From NCBI GenBank assembly GCA_027729865.1, contig JAQCBM010000009.1, positions 1-20,507 of the forward strand: a stretch of DNA of 20,507 bases, in the 5' to 3' direction. Every line of letters begins with the position of its first letter. Position 1 is the stretch's first letter. The position numbers and the translations under genes are program-made. A model generated the notes under the pieces. That model was given only the letters and a program-made list of their open reading frames with translations, ran no database searches and had not been told where the DNA came from. Positions 1-8,497 of the stretch are shown piece by piece. This stretch comes from Actinomycetota bacterium (lineage in GTDB: Bacteria > Actinomycetota > Actinomycetes > S36-B12).

Positions 1-617
1 TCTTGCGCGGTGAGGGATTCGAGCCCGTTTTCTGCGGCGACGGCAGTACAGCGGTCGATGCATTCCGGGCATCGAAGCCCGACGTCGTGTTGTTGGATCT
101 GATGCTTCCGGGGATGGACGGCATCGACGTCTGTCGCGCTATCCGGGCGGAGTCCGGTACCCCGATCGTCATGTTGACGGCGAAGTCCGACACCGTCGAT
201 GTGGTGGTCGGACTCGAATCTGGTGCGGATGATTACATCGTCAAGCCCTTCAAGCCCAAGGAACTCGTTGCGCGCATTCGTGCGCGAATCCGTCGAACAG
301 ACGACATCGGTGCTCAGGTACTGACGATCAGTGATTTGACGATCGACATCAGCGGACACACCGTTCGCCGTGGCACCGAGGTCCTGACTCTCACGCCCCT
401 TGAGTTCGATCTTCTTGCATGCTTGGCGAAGAAGCCTGGTCAGGTATTCACCCGCGAAGCGCTCCTGCAGGAAGTGTGGGGGTATCGGCACGCTGCAGAC
501 ACTCGCTTGGTGAACGTCCACGTGCAGCGGCTGCGGGCCAAGATCGAACACGACCCCGAAGCTCCGGAGATCGTCCTCACTGTGCGAGGAGTCGGATACA
601 AGGCCGGCACAGTCTGA
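1..617 (+). CDS. mtrA: MtrA response regulator, 5' end cut off by the window
   Basis: DNA-binding response regulator of the MtrAB two-component system, which in actinobacteria controls cell-division, cell-wall and replication-linked genes. The window starts inside the gene: the reading frame is open from the first bases, and the first full codon (position 3) aligns with about residue 25 of the roughly 228-residue family, so some 25 residues are missing. The receiver domain shows the phospho-acceptor Asp in VVLLDLMLPG (codon 96-98), the conserved Thr in IVMLTAK and the Lys in DDYIVKPFKPKE. The C-terminal half is an OmpR/PhoB winged helix, with LTPLEFDLL, the recognition region DTRLVNVHVQRLRAK and the end VRGVGYKAG. 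The near-identity of long stretches to mycobacterial MtrA, recalled from memory, makes the assignment secure. The stop is 8 bp before mtrB, so the two are surely co-transcribed. The promoter lies outside the window. Confidence 0.97.
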   Translation, partial: LRGEGFEPVFCGDGSTAVDAFRASKPDVVLLDLMLPGMDGIDVCRAIRAESGTPIVMLTAKSDTVDVVVGLESGADDYIVKPFKPKELVARIRARIRRTDDIGAQVLTISDLTIDISGHTVRRGTEVLTLTPLEFDLLACLAKKPGQVFTREALLQEVWGYRHAADTRLVNVHVQRLRAKIEHDPEAPEIVLTVRGVGYKAGTV

Positions 618-625
618 GCGCGGTC

Positions 626-2332
626 ATGTCCCGCGTCCTGCTCTTCCTTCCCCGCGCCATCCGACGGCTGTGGCGCCGTTCGCTCTTCATTCGAGTAACA
701 AGCACCACGCTCGTACTCTCGATCGTGGTGGTCGGCGCCTTGGGGTTCCTACTGCTGTCGCGCGTTACCACCGGACTCTTGGAGGCCAAAGAGCGCAGCG
801 CTGTCGGTGAAGCAACGGCCGGCTTAGGCGAAGCGCAACGACTGTTGGATGCCGCAGACACCGGGCCCTCCACTCCATCTGCATCTCGGTTGGTGGATGG
901 CGTGGTGACATCGTTGGCCACGCGGGCCGGATCACCCGCCACATTCGAAGTGCTCTTGTTATCCAGTTCATCAGATGCTGGAGCACCCGAACGCGGCACC
1001 AACCTAGTTGCCGTGACCAGCGTTCCACCGGACTTGCGCCAGGCTGTCACGAGCACACAGCGGCAATCGTGGACCTTCACCGAGATTCGATTCCTCGATG
1101 GGCGAGTGGTTCCGGGCCTGGCGGTAGGCGCGCCACTCACCATCCCCACCGTGGGTCCCTATGAGCTGTACTACCTGTTTCCCTTGGTGCAGGAACAGCA
1201 GACTCTGGACCTGGTGCGCGGATCCATCCTTGCTGCAGGGGTAGTGCTGGTTGCCCTGCTCGGCGTGGTTGCGTACATCGTGACCAGACAAGTGGTGCTG
1301 CCGGTTCGGGCAGCGGCGCGAACCGCCGAGCGCTTGTCCTCGGGCAACCTTGACGAGCGGATCCCGGTCAAGCGCGAGGACGATCTGGCGCAACTGGCGC
1401 GGTCGTTCAATGAGATGGCCGAAAGCATCGATGCGCAAATCACCCAACTGGAAGAACTCTCCCGTGTGCAGCAGCGATTCGTTTCCGACGTTTCGCACGA
1501 GTTGCGCACACCGCTGACCACGATTCGCATGGCCGCCGACGTCCTGTTCGAATCCCGAGACTCGCTCACACCATCGGTGTCGCGTTCCGCTGAACTTCTG
1601 CAAAACCAGTTGGACCGTTTCGAAGCTCTCTTAGCTGACTTGTTGGAGATTTCTCGCTTCGATGCCGGCGCTGCAAAGCTTGATAGCGATTCGGTTGACC
1701 TGGTGCCACTCGTGCAGCGTGTTATTGATGGCAGCGAGCCGCTCGCCGATAGCCACAACATGCGCGTTCGCTTCGCCGCCTATGAACGTCCATGCTCAGC
1801 CGTGTGCGATGCACGTCGTATCGATCGGATCGTGCGAAATTTGATCGACAACGCCATCGAGCACGGCAATGACCAGGGTGTGTTGGTGGAGCTCGCAGGA
1901 GATAGCGACGTTGTCACGCTGACGGTGCGCGACTTCGGTGTGGGATTGCGGCCGGGAGAAGCCGCACTGGTCTTCAATCGTTTCTGGCGAGCGGACCCCG
2001 CGCGGGCACGCACTACCGGTGGAACCGGCCTTGGGCTGGCGATCGCACTGGAAGACGCGCGATTGCACGGTGGTTGGCTCGAAGCCTGGGGTGAGCCGGG
2101 TGCCGGCGCGTGCTTCCGGTTGACGTTGCCTCGAGTTGCCGGTGGTTCGGTGGATCACGCGGTGCTGCCCCTGTCGGATGAGAGCGTTGACGTGGATCCG
2201 GGCGAAGACCGGCACGACTCCGATGGTGCGTTCTCGCGTGAACGACCATCGGTGCGACCGGACGAACGGGCCTCTCGAATAGATGAATCACTCGTCATGA
2301 CGGTGAACGTTGATCGCAAGGACCAGCGATGA
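626..2332 (+). CDS. mtrB: MtrB sensor histidine kinase
   Basis: Membrane-bound sensor kinase that phosphorylates MtrA. The 568 residues match the family length (about 567 in M. tuberculosis). I chose the ATG at 626 because it directly follows mtrA and gives the usual short basic N-terminus; upstream in-frame starts would lie inside mtrA. Order of domains: basic cytoplasmic start, membrane helix at about 22-46, extracytoplasmic sensor region of about 150 residues, second helix at about 199-222, HAMP linker, and dimerisation/phospho-acceptor domain with SHELRTP (His291). An ATPase domain follows with the N box NLIDNAIEHG, G1 box RDFGVGL, F box VFNRFWRAD and G2 box GGTGLGLAI. All catalytic boxes are intact. 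The last ~50 residues are acidic and low in complexity. The stop codon overlaps the lpqB start (ATGA), indicating translational coupling. Confidence 0.96.
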   Translation: MSRVLLFLPRAIRRLWRRSLFIRVTSTTLVLSIVVVGALGFLLLSRVTTGLLEAKERSAVGEATAGLGEAQRLLDAADTGPSTPSASRLVDGVVTSLATRAGSPATFEVLLLSSSSDAGAPERGTNLVAVTSVPPDLRQAVTSTQRQSWTFTEIRFLDGRVVPGLAVGAPLTIPTVGPYELYYLFPLVQEQQTLDLVRGSILAAGVVLVALLGVVAYIVTRQVVLPVRAAARTAERLSSGNLDERIPVKREDDLAQLARSFNEMAESIDAQITQLEELSRVQQRFVSDVSHELRTPLTTIRMAADVLFESRDSLTPSVSRSAELLQNQLDRFEALLADLLEISRFDAGAAKLDSDSVDLVPLVQRVIDGSEPLADSHNMRVRFAAYERPCSAVCDARRIDRIVRNLIDNAIEHGNDQGVLVELAGDSDVVTLTVRDFGVGLRPGEAALVFNRFWRADPARARTTGGTGLGLAIALEDARLHGGWLEAWGEPGAGACFRLTLPRVAGGSVDHAVLPLSDESVDVDPGEDRHDSDGAFSRERPSVRPDERASRIDESLVMTVNVDRKDQR

Positions 2333-4056
2333 GGCGGCTAGTGGCACTTGCTGCCAGCGCAGTGCTGCTCAGCGGCTGCGGAAGTATCGCCAGCGTGCCG
2401 CAGGCATTCACGGCGCAGGTGCCCACCTCTGGCCCCATCCAACAAGGCGCGCAGGTGACCGGGAGCAACGTCGATCAATTCATTCGCGTTATCGCCCGGC
2501 CTCCGAGTCCGGGTATGACAGCCACGCAGGTCGTCCAGGGATTCCTGGAAGCCAGCGCATCGTTCGACGGCAACCATGCGGTGGCTCGTGAATACCTCAC
2601 GGCGCAGGCGAGTGAGCGTTGGAACAGTTCATCGAGGGTGGTGGTGTACGAGGGTGCACCCGCTCTCACCGAGAGCGGCCCCAGTGTGCAGGTGCGGGCC
2701 ACCCAGGTCGGACGCATTGCGACCAATGGTCGCTACGAAGTCGATGCACCCGGTACCGAAGCAATAGCCACCTTCCGAATCATCGAAACTGACGCGGGTC
2801 TGCGTATCGACGGCTTACCCAATGGGTTGTTGTTGTCCCAAACCGATGTTGATCGGGCTTTCCGTTCCTACGCCCTGTACTTCTTCAACCCCACGTTCGA
2901 GATCTTGGTTCCCGACGCACGCATGTTGCCGGTCGTGGGTCCAGGCCTTGCCACCACGTTGGTTCGACGGCTACTGGAGGGCCCCAATGACTGGTTACGC
3001 CCAGCGGTGCGAACTGGGTTCCCTGATGGCGTGGATCTAAACATCGATGCGGTGCTCGTCGATGGTGGCGTTGCTCGGGTCGACTTGAGTTCATCGGTTC
3101 AATTGGCCGACGATGCCGCTCGGCGAGCGCTGTCCCAGCAGTTGGTGTGGACATTGCGGCAACTGCCCGACGTCCAGGCCGTGGACGTCACCGCCGCGGG
3201 TCAACCGTTCTTCGTACCGGGTGTAGGCAATCCGCAGTCGCGCGATGCGTGGCCCGAGGTGGATCCAGCCGGCTTGCCGCTGAACGCGGCGGCTTACGTC
3301 GCATCCACCATCGGTGTTCGTCAACTCACCGACGACGGCACCATCCCCATCGCCGGCCAGGCCGGAACGCGCGAACCGCTGTTGGCCGACATCGCCGTAT
3401 CCCACGACGCATCTCGGATCGCGGGCGTGGACGTCGATGGTCAGGTCTGGTCCGGCGCGATCGCCGTGGGCTCCTCGCTCTTTGAGTTCGATGAACTGCC
3501 TTCGCCTGTGAGCCTGGCCTACGACGGTGATGTGAACGTGTGGGCAGTCGACGACGCCGGAACGCTTGCTTTGTATTCGCCTTCAGGGCGAGCTTTTGCG
3601 ATAGATGTGACTGGCTTGAGTGAGGCCGACGTTTTGACGGCCGCCGTGCCGTCCCGCGATGGCACCCGAGCTGCATTGCTGGTGGTGAGCGGGCAACGTT
3701 CCTACGTATTGCTTGCGAGGGTTGTTCGCGCCTCCGCGACCGCACGCGTGGGCATAAGCGTTCAAGAGCCGATCCGCGTGGAATCACGCCTCGTCGAGGC
3801 TGTGGATGTTGCGTGGTCGAGCGCCGATTCGCTGGCTGTATTGGGAAGTGAGAGCGCCGGTTCACTGCAGGTCTTCGAAATCAATGTCGGTCGCGGCTCC
3901 CTCACTGCCCAGGGTGCACCTGAAGGTCCACTATCCGTCGCGGCGGCGCCGGGTTTGCCCACGCTTGTGTCCGCTGCAGATGGCGTGGTCTACGACAACA
4001 CGACGGGCACCTGGTCGGGCCGAGTGAATGCGACATCGCCCACATACCCCGGCTAA
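2329..4056 (+). CDS. lpqB: LpqB lipoprotein, accessory to MtrAB
   Basis: Exported lipoprotein that in mycobacteria binds the extracellular part of MtrB and tunes MtrA phosphorylation. The 575-residue protein starts MRRLVALAASAVLLSGC: a lipoprotein signal peptide with lipobox LLSGC, so Cys17 should be lipidated and the mature protein anchored on the outer face of the membrane. A GerMN (sporulation/germination) domain lies at about 185-290 (from FFNPTFEILVPD to the TLRQLPDVQAVDV region). The C-terminal half carries the LpqB beta-propeller-like region. The gene starts within the mtrB stop codon (4-bp overlap), so it is the third gene of the operon. It ends only 25 bp before the end of the convergent comF gene, and no convincing terminator hairpin is visible there. 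Family length is about 580, so it looks complete. Confidence 0.94.
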   Translation: MRRLVALAASAVLLSGCGSIASVPQAFTAQVPTSGPIQQGAQVTGSNVDQFIRVIARPPSPGMTATQVVQGFLEASASFDGNHAVAREYLTAQASERWNSSSRVVVYEGAPALTESGPSVQVRATQVGRIATNGRYEVDAPGTEAIATFRIIETDAGLRIDGLPNGLLLSQTDVDRAFRSYALYFFNPTFEILVPDARMLPVVGPGLATTLVRRLLEGPNDWLRPAVRTGFPDGVDLNIDAVLVDGGVARVDLSSSVQLADDAARRALSQQLVWTLRQLPDVQAVDVTAAGQPFFVPGVGNPQSRDAWPEVDPAGLPLNAAAYVASTIGVRQLTDDGTIPIAGQAGTREPLLADIAVSHDASRIAGVDVDGQVWSGAIAVGSSLFEFDELPSPVSLAYDGDVNVWAVDDAGTLALYSPSGRAFAIDVTGLSEADVLTAAVPSRDGTRAALLVVSGQRSYVLLARVVRASATARVGISVQEPIRVESRLVEAVDVAWSSADSLAVLGSESAGSLQVFEINVGRGSLTAQGAPEGPLSVAAAPGLPTLVSAADGVVYDNTTGTWSGRVNATSPTYPG

Positions 4057-4081
4057 ACGCGCGATCGTTTCAAGTCCGGAA

Positions 4082-4825
4082 TCAGGGAGTTCCGGCAACC
4101 GTCGCCACCGCCACCACCTGAACACCTGCCATCAGCAACGTCTCCACCGCTTCCTTGGTGGTGGAGCCAGTTGTCACGATGTCATCGACCAGGATGACCG
4201 GTTTCGTTGGCAGCGCACGCTCTCGTCGGACGCGAAAAGCATCGATCGCGCGTAGTTCTCGCTCGAAGGCGCCCACGTGCTTGGCTGCGCCGCCGGTACG
4301 GGTGTCCACCAGCAAGTGGCGAATGCCTGACGTAGCGACGTGCTTACTAGCTTCGTTGGCAAGCAGGGCGGTGGCGTCGAAACCGCGTCGCCTAAGGCTG
4401 TCGCGTCGGGTCGGCATGGGGGTCAGCAAAGCGACACGAGCAGGCACACCCGCGCGATCGGCTGCGAAGGCTACGGACAAGCCCAGAGCCGGGCCCAATA
4501 CGCCCGCGAGCTGACGGATGCGGTGATCTTTATAGCGATAGAGAACTTGGCGGACGATGCCTCGATAGTCCAATGCGCACACCACCGGGATTCGTAATCC
4601 CTCCACAACGTCACCAACATCGAGATCGCGCCGAAGGCGCACTCGTGGCTGCAGCGCACGGGTACAGCCGTCGCACAGCCCTATGCCGGGTTCATCGCAA
4701 CCAGCACAGGTGCGCCCTAGGACGAGATCGATCATGCTGTTGGCAAGTTCTCGCATGGATTGACCGTGCCCGACGTATCGGGAATTTGAGCCCGAGGCTC
4801 TTCGATCTGTGGATTGTCCTCGCAT
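4082..4825 (-). CDS. comF: ComF-family phosphoribosyltransferase-like protein
   Basis: ComF-family protein: a type I phosphoribosyltransferase fold behind a zinc finger, linked in other bacteria to DNA uptake. The zinc-binding cysteines are CAGCDEPGIGLCDGC (Cys40, 43, 51, 54 from the longest start). The family block TPMPTRRDSLRRRGFD follows at about 136-150, then the phosphoribosyl-pyrophosphate loop VILVDDIVTTGST at about 210-222. The start is uncertain: ATG 4825 gives 247 residues, but ATG 4756 (MRELANS) or ATG 4735 (MIDLVLG) gives the more usual N-terminus just before the zinc finger, and no strong ribosome binding site separates them. It lies 42 bp (or more) downstream of the LuxR-type gene on the same strand and is probably co-transcribed with it. 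It is convergent with lpqB, unlike Mycobacterium, where lpqB and comF share a strand. Whether this organism is transformable cannot be told from here. Confidence 0.9.
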   Translation of the reverse strand: MRGQSTDRRASGSNSRYVGHGQSMRELANSMIDLVLGRTCAGCDEPGIGLCDGCTRALQPRVRLRRDLDVGDVVEGLRIPVVCALDYRGIVRQVLYRYKDHRIRQLAGVLGPALGLSVAFAADRAGVPARVALLTPMPTRRDSLRRRGFDATALLANEASKHVATSGIRHLLVDTRTGGAAKHVGAFERELRAIDAFRVRRERALPTKPVILVDDIVTTGSTTKEAVETLLMAGVQVVAVATVAGTP

Positions 4826-4867
4826 CGCCTGTGTACGGCATTCGGTAGACGGACGAGACCGGAGCGA

Positions 4868-5533
4868 CTACCGCGGATCGAACTCCATGGAGACCAGGCC
4901 GGTACGCAGCGCCTCGATGACTGCTGCGGTTCGCGAAGAGGCCTGGAGAACTTCGAGTATCGATCGAACGTGGTTCTTGACGGTGTTCTCGCTGATGCCC
5001 AAATCGATGGCGATCTGTTGGTTCGAGCGCCCACGGGCCATACCGGTCAGTACATGGTGCTCGCGGACGGTGAGTGGTCGGCTGGTGACATCGCGAGTAT
5101 CGCGGGCAGTGAGATCGCCGTACCAGGCATCCTGTGACCCCGAGGGTCCGTCGATCGCGGCCCGGTGAGCCAGCGGATTCACCCGAAAGCCTGCTCCGGT
5201 GATGACCGATCGCAGCGTGGGATCGGTAGGTCCAAGCCAGGTGATGACTGCTAGGTCCCACGTGGCGAATGCCCAGGTGCTGACCAAGCGCACCGCCTGG
5301 GCAAGGCTCTGGACGGCGGCGGTGGTGGCGCCAGCATCGATGTCGACGTCGATGCGGGCACGAGTGAAAGGTTCCTCGTTCGGCTCAAGTCGTAAGTGGA
5401 CCCGTCCGAGTTCGGCGCGGGTGGATAGCCGCAAGGTCCGCCAGGAAAGGCTCGCTGGGTAAGCGGCGGCGGAGGGTAGCGGCTCGCAGCTGACCTGCCC
5501 ATCACTCAAGGTCACCGCTGGATCGGACGCCAT
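4868..5533 (-). CDS. LuxR-type transcription regulator with a degenerate GNAT-like N-terminal domain
   Basis: The 221-residue protein ends in a clear LuxR/GerE helix-turn-helix at about 153-213: LTVREHHVLTGMARGRSN, then NQQIAIDLGISENTVKNHVR. The N-terminal ~145 residues are not a receiver domain: the aspartates and lysine of a response regulator are absent. Instead they read like the second half of a RimJ/RimL-type GNAT acetyltransferase: an AVRLVSTWAF helix, LAVITWLGPTDPTLRSV, GAGFRVNPLAHRAAID, then DAWYGDLTARD. The acetyl-CoA pyrophosphate loop expected before the helix (R/Q-x-x-G-x-G/A) is degenerate here (DAGATTAAVQ), so acetyltransferase activity is doubtful and ligand sensing is possible. 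The helix-turn-helix is certain; the GNAT reading is an inference from pattern. No clear ribosome binding site precedes the ATG. It is divergent from secA and lies upstream of comF. Confidence 0.82.
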   Translation of the reverse strand: MASDPAVTLSDGQVSCEPLPSAAAYPASLSWRTLRLSTRAELGRVHLRLEPNEEPFTRARIDVDIDAGATTAAVQSLAQAVRLVSTWAFATWDLAVITWLGPTDPTLRSVITGAGFRVNPLAHRAAIDGPSGSQDAWYGDLTARDTRDVTSRPLTVREHHVLTGMARGRSNQQIAIDLGISENTVKNHVRSILEVLQASSRTAAVIEALRTGLVSMEFDPR

Positions 5534-5557
5534 GCGGACCAGTGTCCCAGCGGCGTC

Positions 5558-5563
5558 TACGAT
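5558..5563 (+). promoter_or_regulatory. Candidate -10 element for secA
   Basis: In the 141-bp gap between the divergent LuxR-type gene and secA, TACGAT lies in the context GCGTCTACGATGG, a familiar actinobacterial -10 form (TAnnnT). No good -35 hexamer is seen 16-18 bp upstream. It would leave an untranslated leader of about 100 nt before secA. Low confidence: this is pattern matching only. Confidence 0.35.
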
Positions 5564-5674
5564 GGCCGAGCTAGGTCTCCGAGGGGCATTTTCGGAAGAT
5601 CCGGCAAGGTCAGCGGGCGCTTAGTGCTCGCCATCACAGGCCGCGCACACGCGGCAGCGTCGAAAGGTCGCAAC

Positions 5675-8482
5675 GTGGGAATGCTGGACAAGGTCCTGCG
5701 AGCCGGTGAGGGCAAGACCCTTCGCAAGCTTGAGGCGGTTGCCAAGGCCGTCAACGCGATTGAGGACGACTACGTCTCCTTGACCGACGAGGAACTGCGG
5801 GCCCTGACCGATGAGTTCAAGGCGCGCTATGCCGAGGGCGAGAGCCTCGACGACCTCATGCCGGAAGCTTTCGCCACCGTGCGCGAGGCTGCTCGGCGCA
5901 CTCTCGGCCAGCGCCACTACGACGTCCAGGTCATGGGTGGCGCCGCCCTACATATGGGCAACATCGCCGAAATGCGAACCGGTGAAGGTAAGACCCTCGT
6001 CGCCACACTTCCCTCGTACTTGAACGCGATCTCCGGCGACGGAGTACACGTTGTGACGGTCAACGACTACCTCGCCGAGCGCGATGCGGAGTGGATGGGT
6101 CGCATCCATCGATTCCTCGGCCTCGAGGTGGGCGTGATTCTCAGTCAGATGAGCCCCGCTGAGCGCCGCGCGGCCTACGCAGCCGATATCACCTACGGCA
6201 CCAACAACGAGTTCGGATTCGACTACCTGCGCGACAACATGGCGTGGTCCAAGACCGAAATGGTGCAGCGCGGCCACAACTTCGCAGTGGTCGATGAGGT
6301 CGACTCCATCCTGGTGGACGAAGCCCGCACGCCGTTGATCATCAGTGGTCCGGCTGATCAGCCAACGGCCTGGTATTCGGAGTTCGCGCGCATCGCACGT
6401 TTGCTCGAGAAAGACGTCGATTACGAAGTCGATGAGAAGAAGCGCACTGTCGGCGTGCTTGAGGCGGCAATCGACAAGGTCGAAGATCAACTCGGCATCG
6501 ACAACCTCTACGACACCGTCAACACCCCGCTCGTCGGCTTCTTGAACAACGCCATCCGCGCCAAGGAACTCTTCAAGAAGGATCGCGATTACGTCATCCT
6601 CGACGGCGGAGTGGTGATCGTTGACGAACACACTGGCCGCATCCTGAAGGGGCGCCGCTACAACGAGGGCCTCCACCAGGCGATCGAGGCTAAAGAGGGT
6701 GTGGAGATCAAAGCCGAGAACCAGACGCTGGCCACGGTCACTCTGCAGAACTTCTTCCGCCTGTACAACAAGCTTTCCGGCATGACGGGCACGGCGATGA
6801 CCGAAGCCGCCGAGTTCAACCAGATCTACAACCTCGGTGTGGTGCCCATTCCCACGAACCGTCCCATGGTTCGTATCGATCAGCCTGACCTTGTGTTCCG
6901 TACCGGCGACGCCAAGTACAACTCCGTGATCGAAGACGTTGTCGAACGCCACAAGACCGGCCAGCCGGTCTTGATCGGCACCACCAGCGTGGAGAAGTCC
7001 GAGCACCTTTCGGCGATGCTCAAGAAGAACGGTGTGCCGCATGAGGTTCTCAACGCTAAGAACCACGAGCGCGAAGCCGCGATCGTTGCTCAAGCGGGCC
7101 GACGAGGCGCGGTGACCGTCGCCACCAACATGGCTGGTCGAGGTACCGACATCATGCTCGGCGGCAACCCGGAGTTCATGGCTGCGGCGGCTCTTGCCCA
7201 AAAGGGTTTGTCCCCGGTGGAGGACCCGGAAGGCTACGAAGCCGCTTGGCCGGCGGCGCTCGAGCAGGCGCAGGCGGCCGTCAAGGCCGAGCACGATGAA
7301 GTGGTTGGCCTCGGTGGGCTGTACGTCCTATCGACGGAGCGCCACGAATCTCGTCGCATTGACAACCAGTTGCGTGGTCGGTCTGGTCGCCAGGGTGACC
7401 CGGGTGAATCGCAGTTCTACCTTTCACTCGAGGACGACCTCATGCGGTTGTTCAAGGCGGATATGGTCGATGCGTTCTTGCGTCGCTTCAACGTTCCCGA
7501 CGACGTCCCGATCGAAGCGAAAATGGTCACGAACGCGATTCGTTCAGCGCAAACCCAGGTGGAAGCGCAGAACTTCGAGATTCGCAAGGACGTCTTGAAA
7601 TACGACGACGTCCTGAATCGCCAACGTCTAGTTATCTACGACGAGCGGCGTCGAGTTCTCCAAGGTGAGGACATCGAGGAGCAGGTTCGGTCCTTCATCA
7701 CCGAAACGATCGAAAGTTACGTCAACGAAGCCACGGCAGATGGGTATCCCGAGGACTGGGATCTGGAGAGACTGTGGACTGCGTTGCAGCAGTTGTATCC
7801 AGTCTCGCTTACGATTGAAGGCGTCGAGGAAGAATCCGGCGGCGGGCGCCCAGGCCTGAGCGCCGACTTCCTGCGCGAGATGCTCGTCGATGATGCTCAA
7901 CGCGCGTACGACAAACGCGAAGAGGAGCTCGGCGAAGAAGTAACCCGCGAACTCGAGCGTCGCGTCATCTTGACCGTCTTGGACCGCAAGTGGCGCGAGC
8001 ATCTGTACGAAATGGATTACCTGCGCGATGGCATCGGCCTGCGAGCGATGGCCCAGCGTGATCCGCTCGTGGAATACCAGCGCGAGGGCTACGACTTGTT
8101 CATGGCGATGATGGACGCGATCAAGGAAGAAACGGTCGGTTACGTCTTCAATGTCGAAGTCGAAGTCAAGCCGCAGGTAGCTCCAGAAGTTGCCGAGCAG
8201 ATCGAGGTCCTCGAAGACGCCAGCGACAGCGATGCTGGACTAGCCATCGCAGCGGCCGTGGCCGCGGGTGCTCAGCAGACGTCTGGGGCGCCGGCCATTC
8301 AAGCGAAGGGTCTTGAGCCCACCCGACCCGAGCACATGGAGTACTCGGCGCCGGATGAAGACGGCGGTGTGATGCACGGGGAGATGGAGTCCGACGACGA
8401 AGGCATCGTGGAAGTGGACCCCAATGCTTCACGGGCCGAACGACGTCGCGCCGAGCGCCAGAACCGCAGGAAGAAGCGCTAA
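5675..8482 (+). CDS. secA: SecA preprotein translocase ATPase
   Basis: Motor ATPase that pushes unfolded precursor proteins through the SecYEG channel. The protein is 935 residues from GTG 5675. I prefer this start because GAAAGG sits 7 nt upstream and because VGMLDKVLRAGEGK then lines up with the streptomycete start as I recall it. ATG 5681 (MLDKVLR) is the alternative, and an in-frame start at 5624 is unlikely. Visible motifs: Walker A GEGKT (103-107), DEVD box VVDEVDSILVDEARTPLI (Asp207), helicase motifs NMAGRGTDI and QLRGRSGRQGDPG. The acidic, repetitive tail ends in a basic cluster (RAERRRAERQNRRKKR) and lacks the CxCxSG...CH zinc motif, as is usual for actinobacterial SecA1. It ends 15 bp before the end of the convergent Rv3235-like gene. 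Sequence is intact, with no frameshift. Confidence 0.98.
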   Translation: MGMLDKVLRAGEGKTLRKLEAVAKAVNAIEDDYVSLTDEELRALTDEFKARYAEGESLDDLMPEAFATVREAARRTLGQRHYDVQVMGGAALHMGNIAEMRTGEGKTLVATLPSYLNAISGDGVHVVTVNDYLAERDAEWMGRIHRFLGLEVGVILSQMSPAERRAAYAADITYGTNNEFGFDYLRDNMAWSKTEMVQRGHNFAVVDEVDSILVDEARTPLIISGPADQPTAWYSEFARIARLLEKDVDYEVDEKKRTVGVLEAAIDKVEDQLGIDNLYDTVNTPLVGFLNNAIRAKELFKKDRDYVILDGGVVIVDEHTGRILKGRRYNEGLHQAIEAKEGVEIKAENQTLATVTLQNFFRLYNKLSGMTGTAMTEAAEFNQIYNLGVVPIPTNRPMVRIDQPDLVFRTGDAKYNSVIEDVVERHKTGQPVLIGTTSVEKSEHLSAMLKKNGVPHEVLNAKNHEREAAIVAQAGRRGAVTVATNMAGRGTDIMLGGNPEFMAAAALAQKGLSPVEDPEGYEAAWPAALEQAQAAVKAEHDEVVGLGGLYVLSTERHESRRIDNQLRGRSGRQGDPGESQFYLSLEDDLMRLFKADMVDAFLRRFNVPDDVPIEAKMVTNAIRSAQTQVEAQNFEIRKDVLKYDDVLNRQRLVIYDERRRVLQGEDIEEQVRSFITETIESYVNEATADGYPEDWDLERLWTALQQLYPVSLTIEGVEEESGGGRPGLSADFLREMLVDDAQRAYDKREEELGEEVTRELERRVILTVLDRKWREHLYEMDYLRDGIGLRAMAQRDPLVEYQREGYDLFMAMMDAIKEETVGYVFNVEVEVKPQVAPEVAEQIEVLEDASDSDAGLAIAAAVAAGAQQTSGAPAIQAKGLEPTRPEHMEYSAPDEDGGVMHGEMESDDEGIVEVDPNASRAERRRAERQNRRKKR

Positions 8483-8497
8483 CCGCGCGGGTCGACC

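Noticed and set aside
4054..4069. AAACG...CGTTT inverted repeat between lpqB and comF as a terminator
   Set aside because: A 5-bp stem with a 6-nt loop and no U-tract is not convincing.
4868..5533. NarL-type two-component response regulator
   Set aside because: The N-terminal half lacks the receiver-domain acidic pair, phospho-acceptor Asp and conserved Lys, and no partner kinase gene is adjacent.
5948..7294. 448-residue minus-strand open frame inside secA
   Set aside because: Antisense shadow of the highly conserved secA frame. His/Val/Asp-rich text without any recognisable domain.
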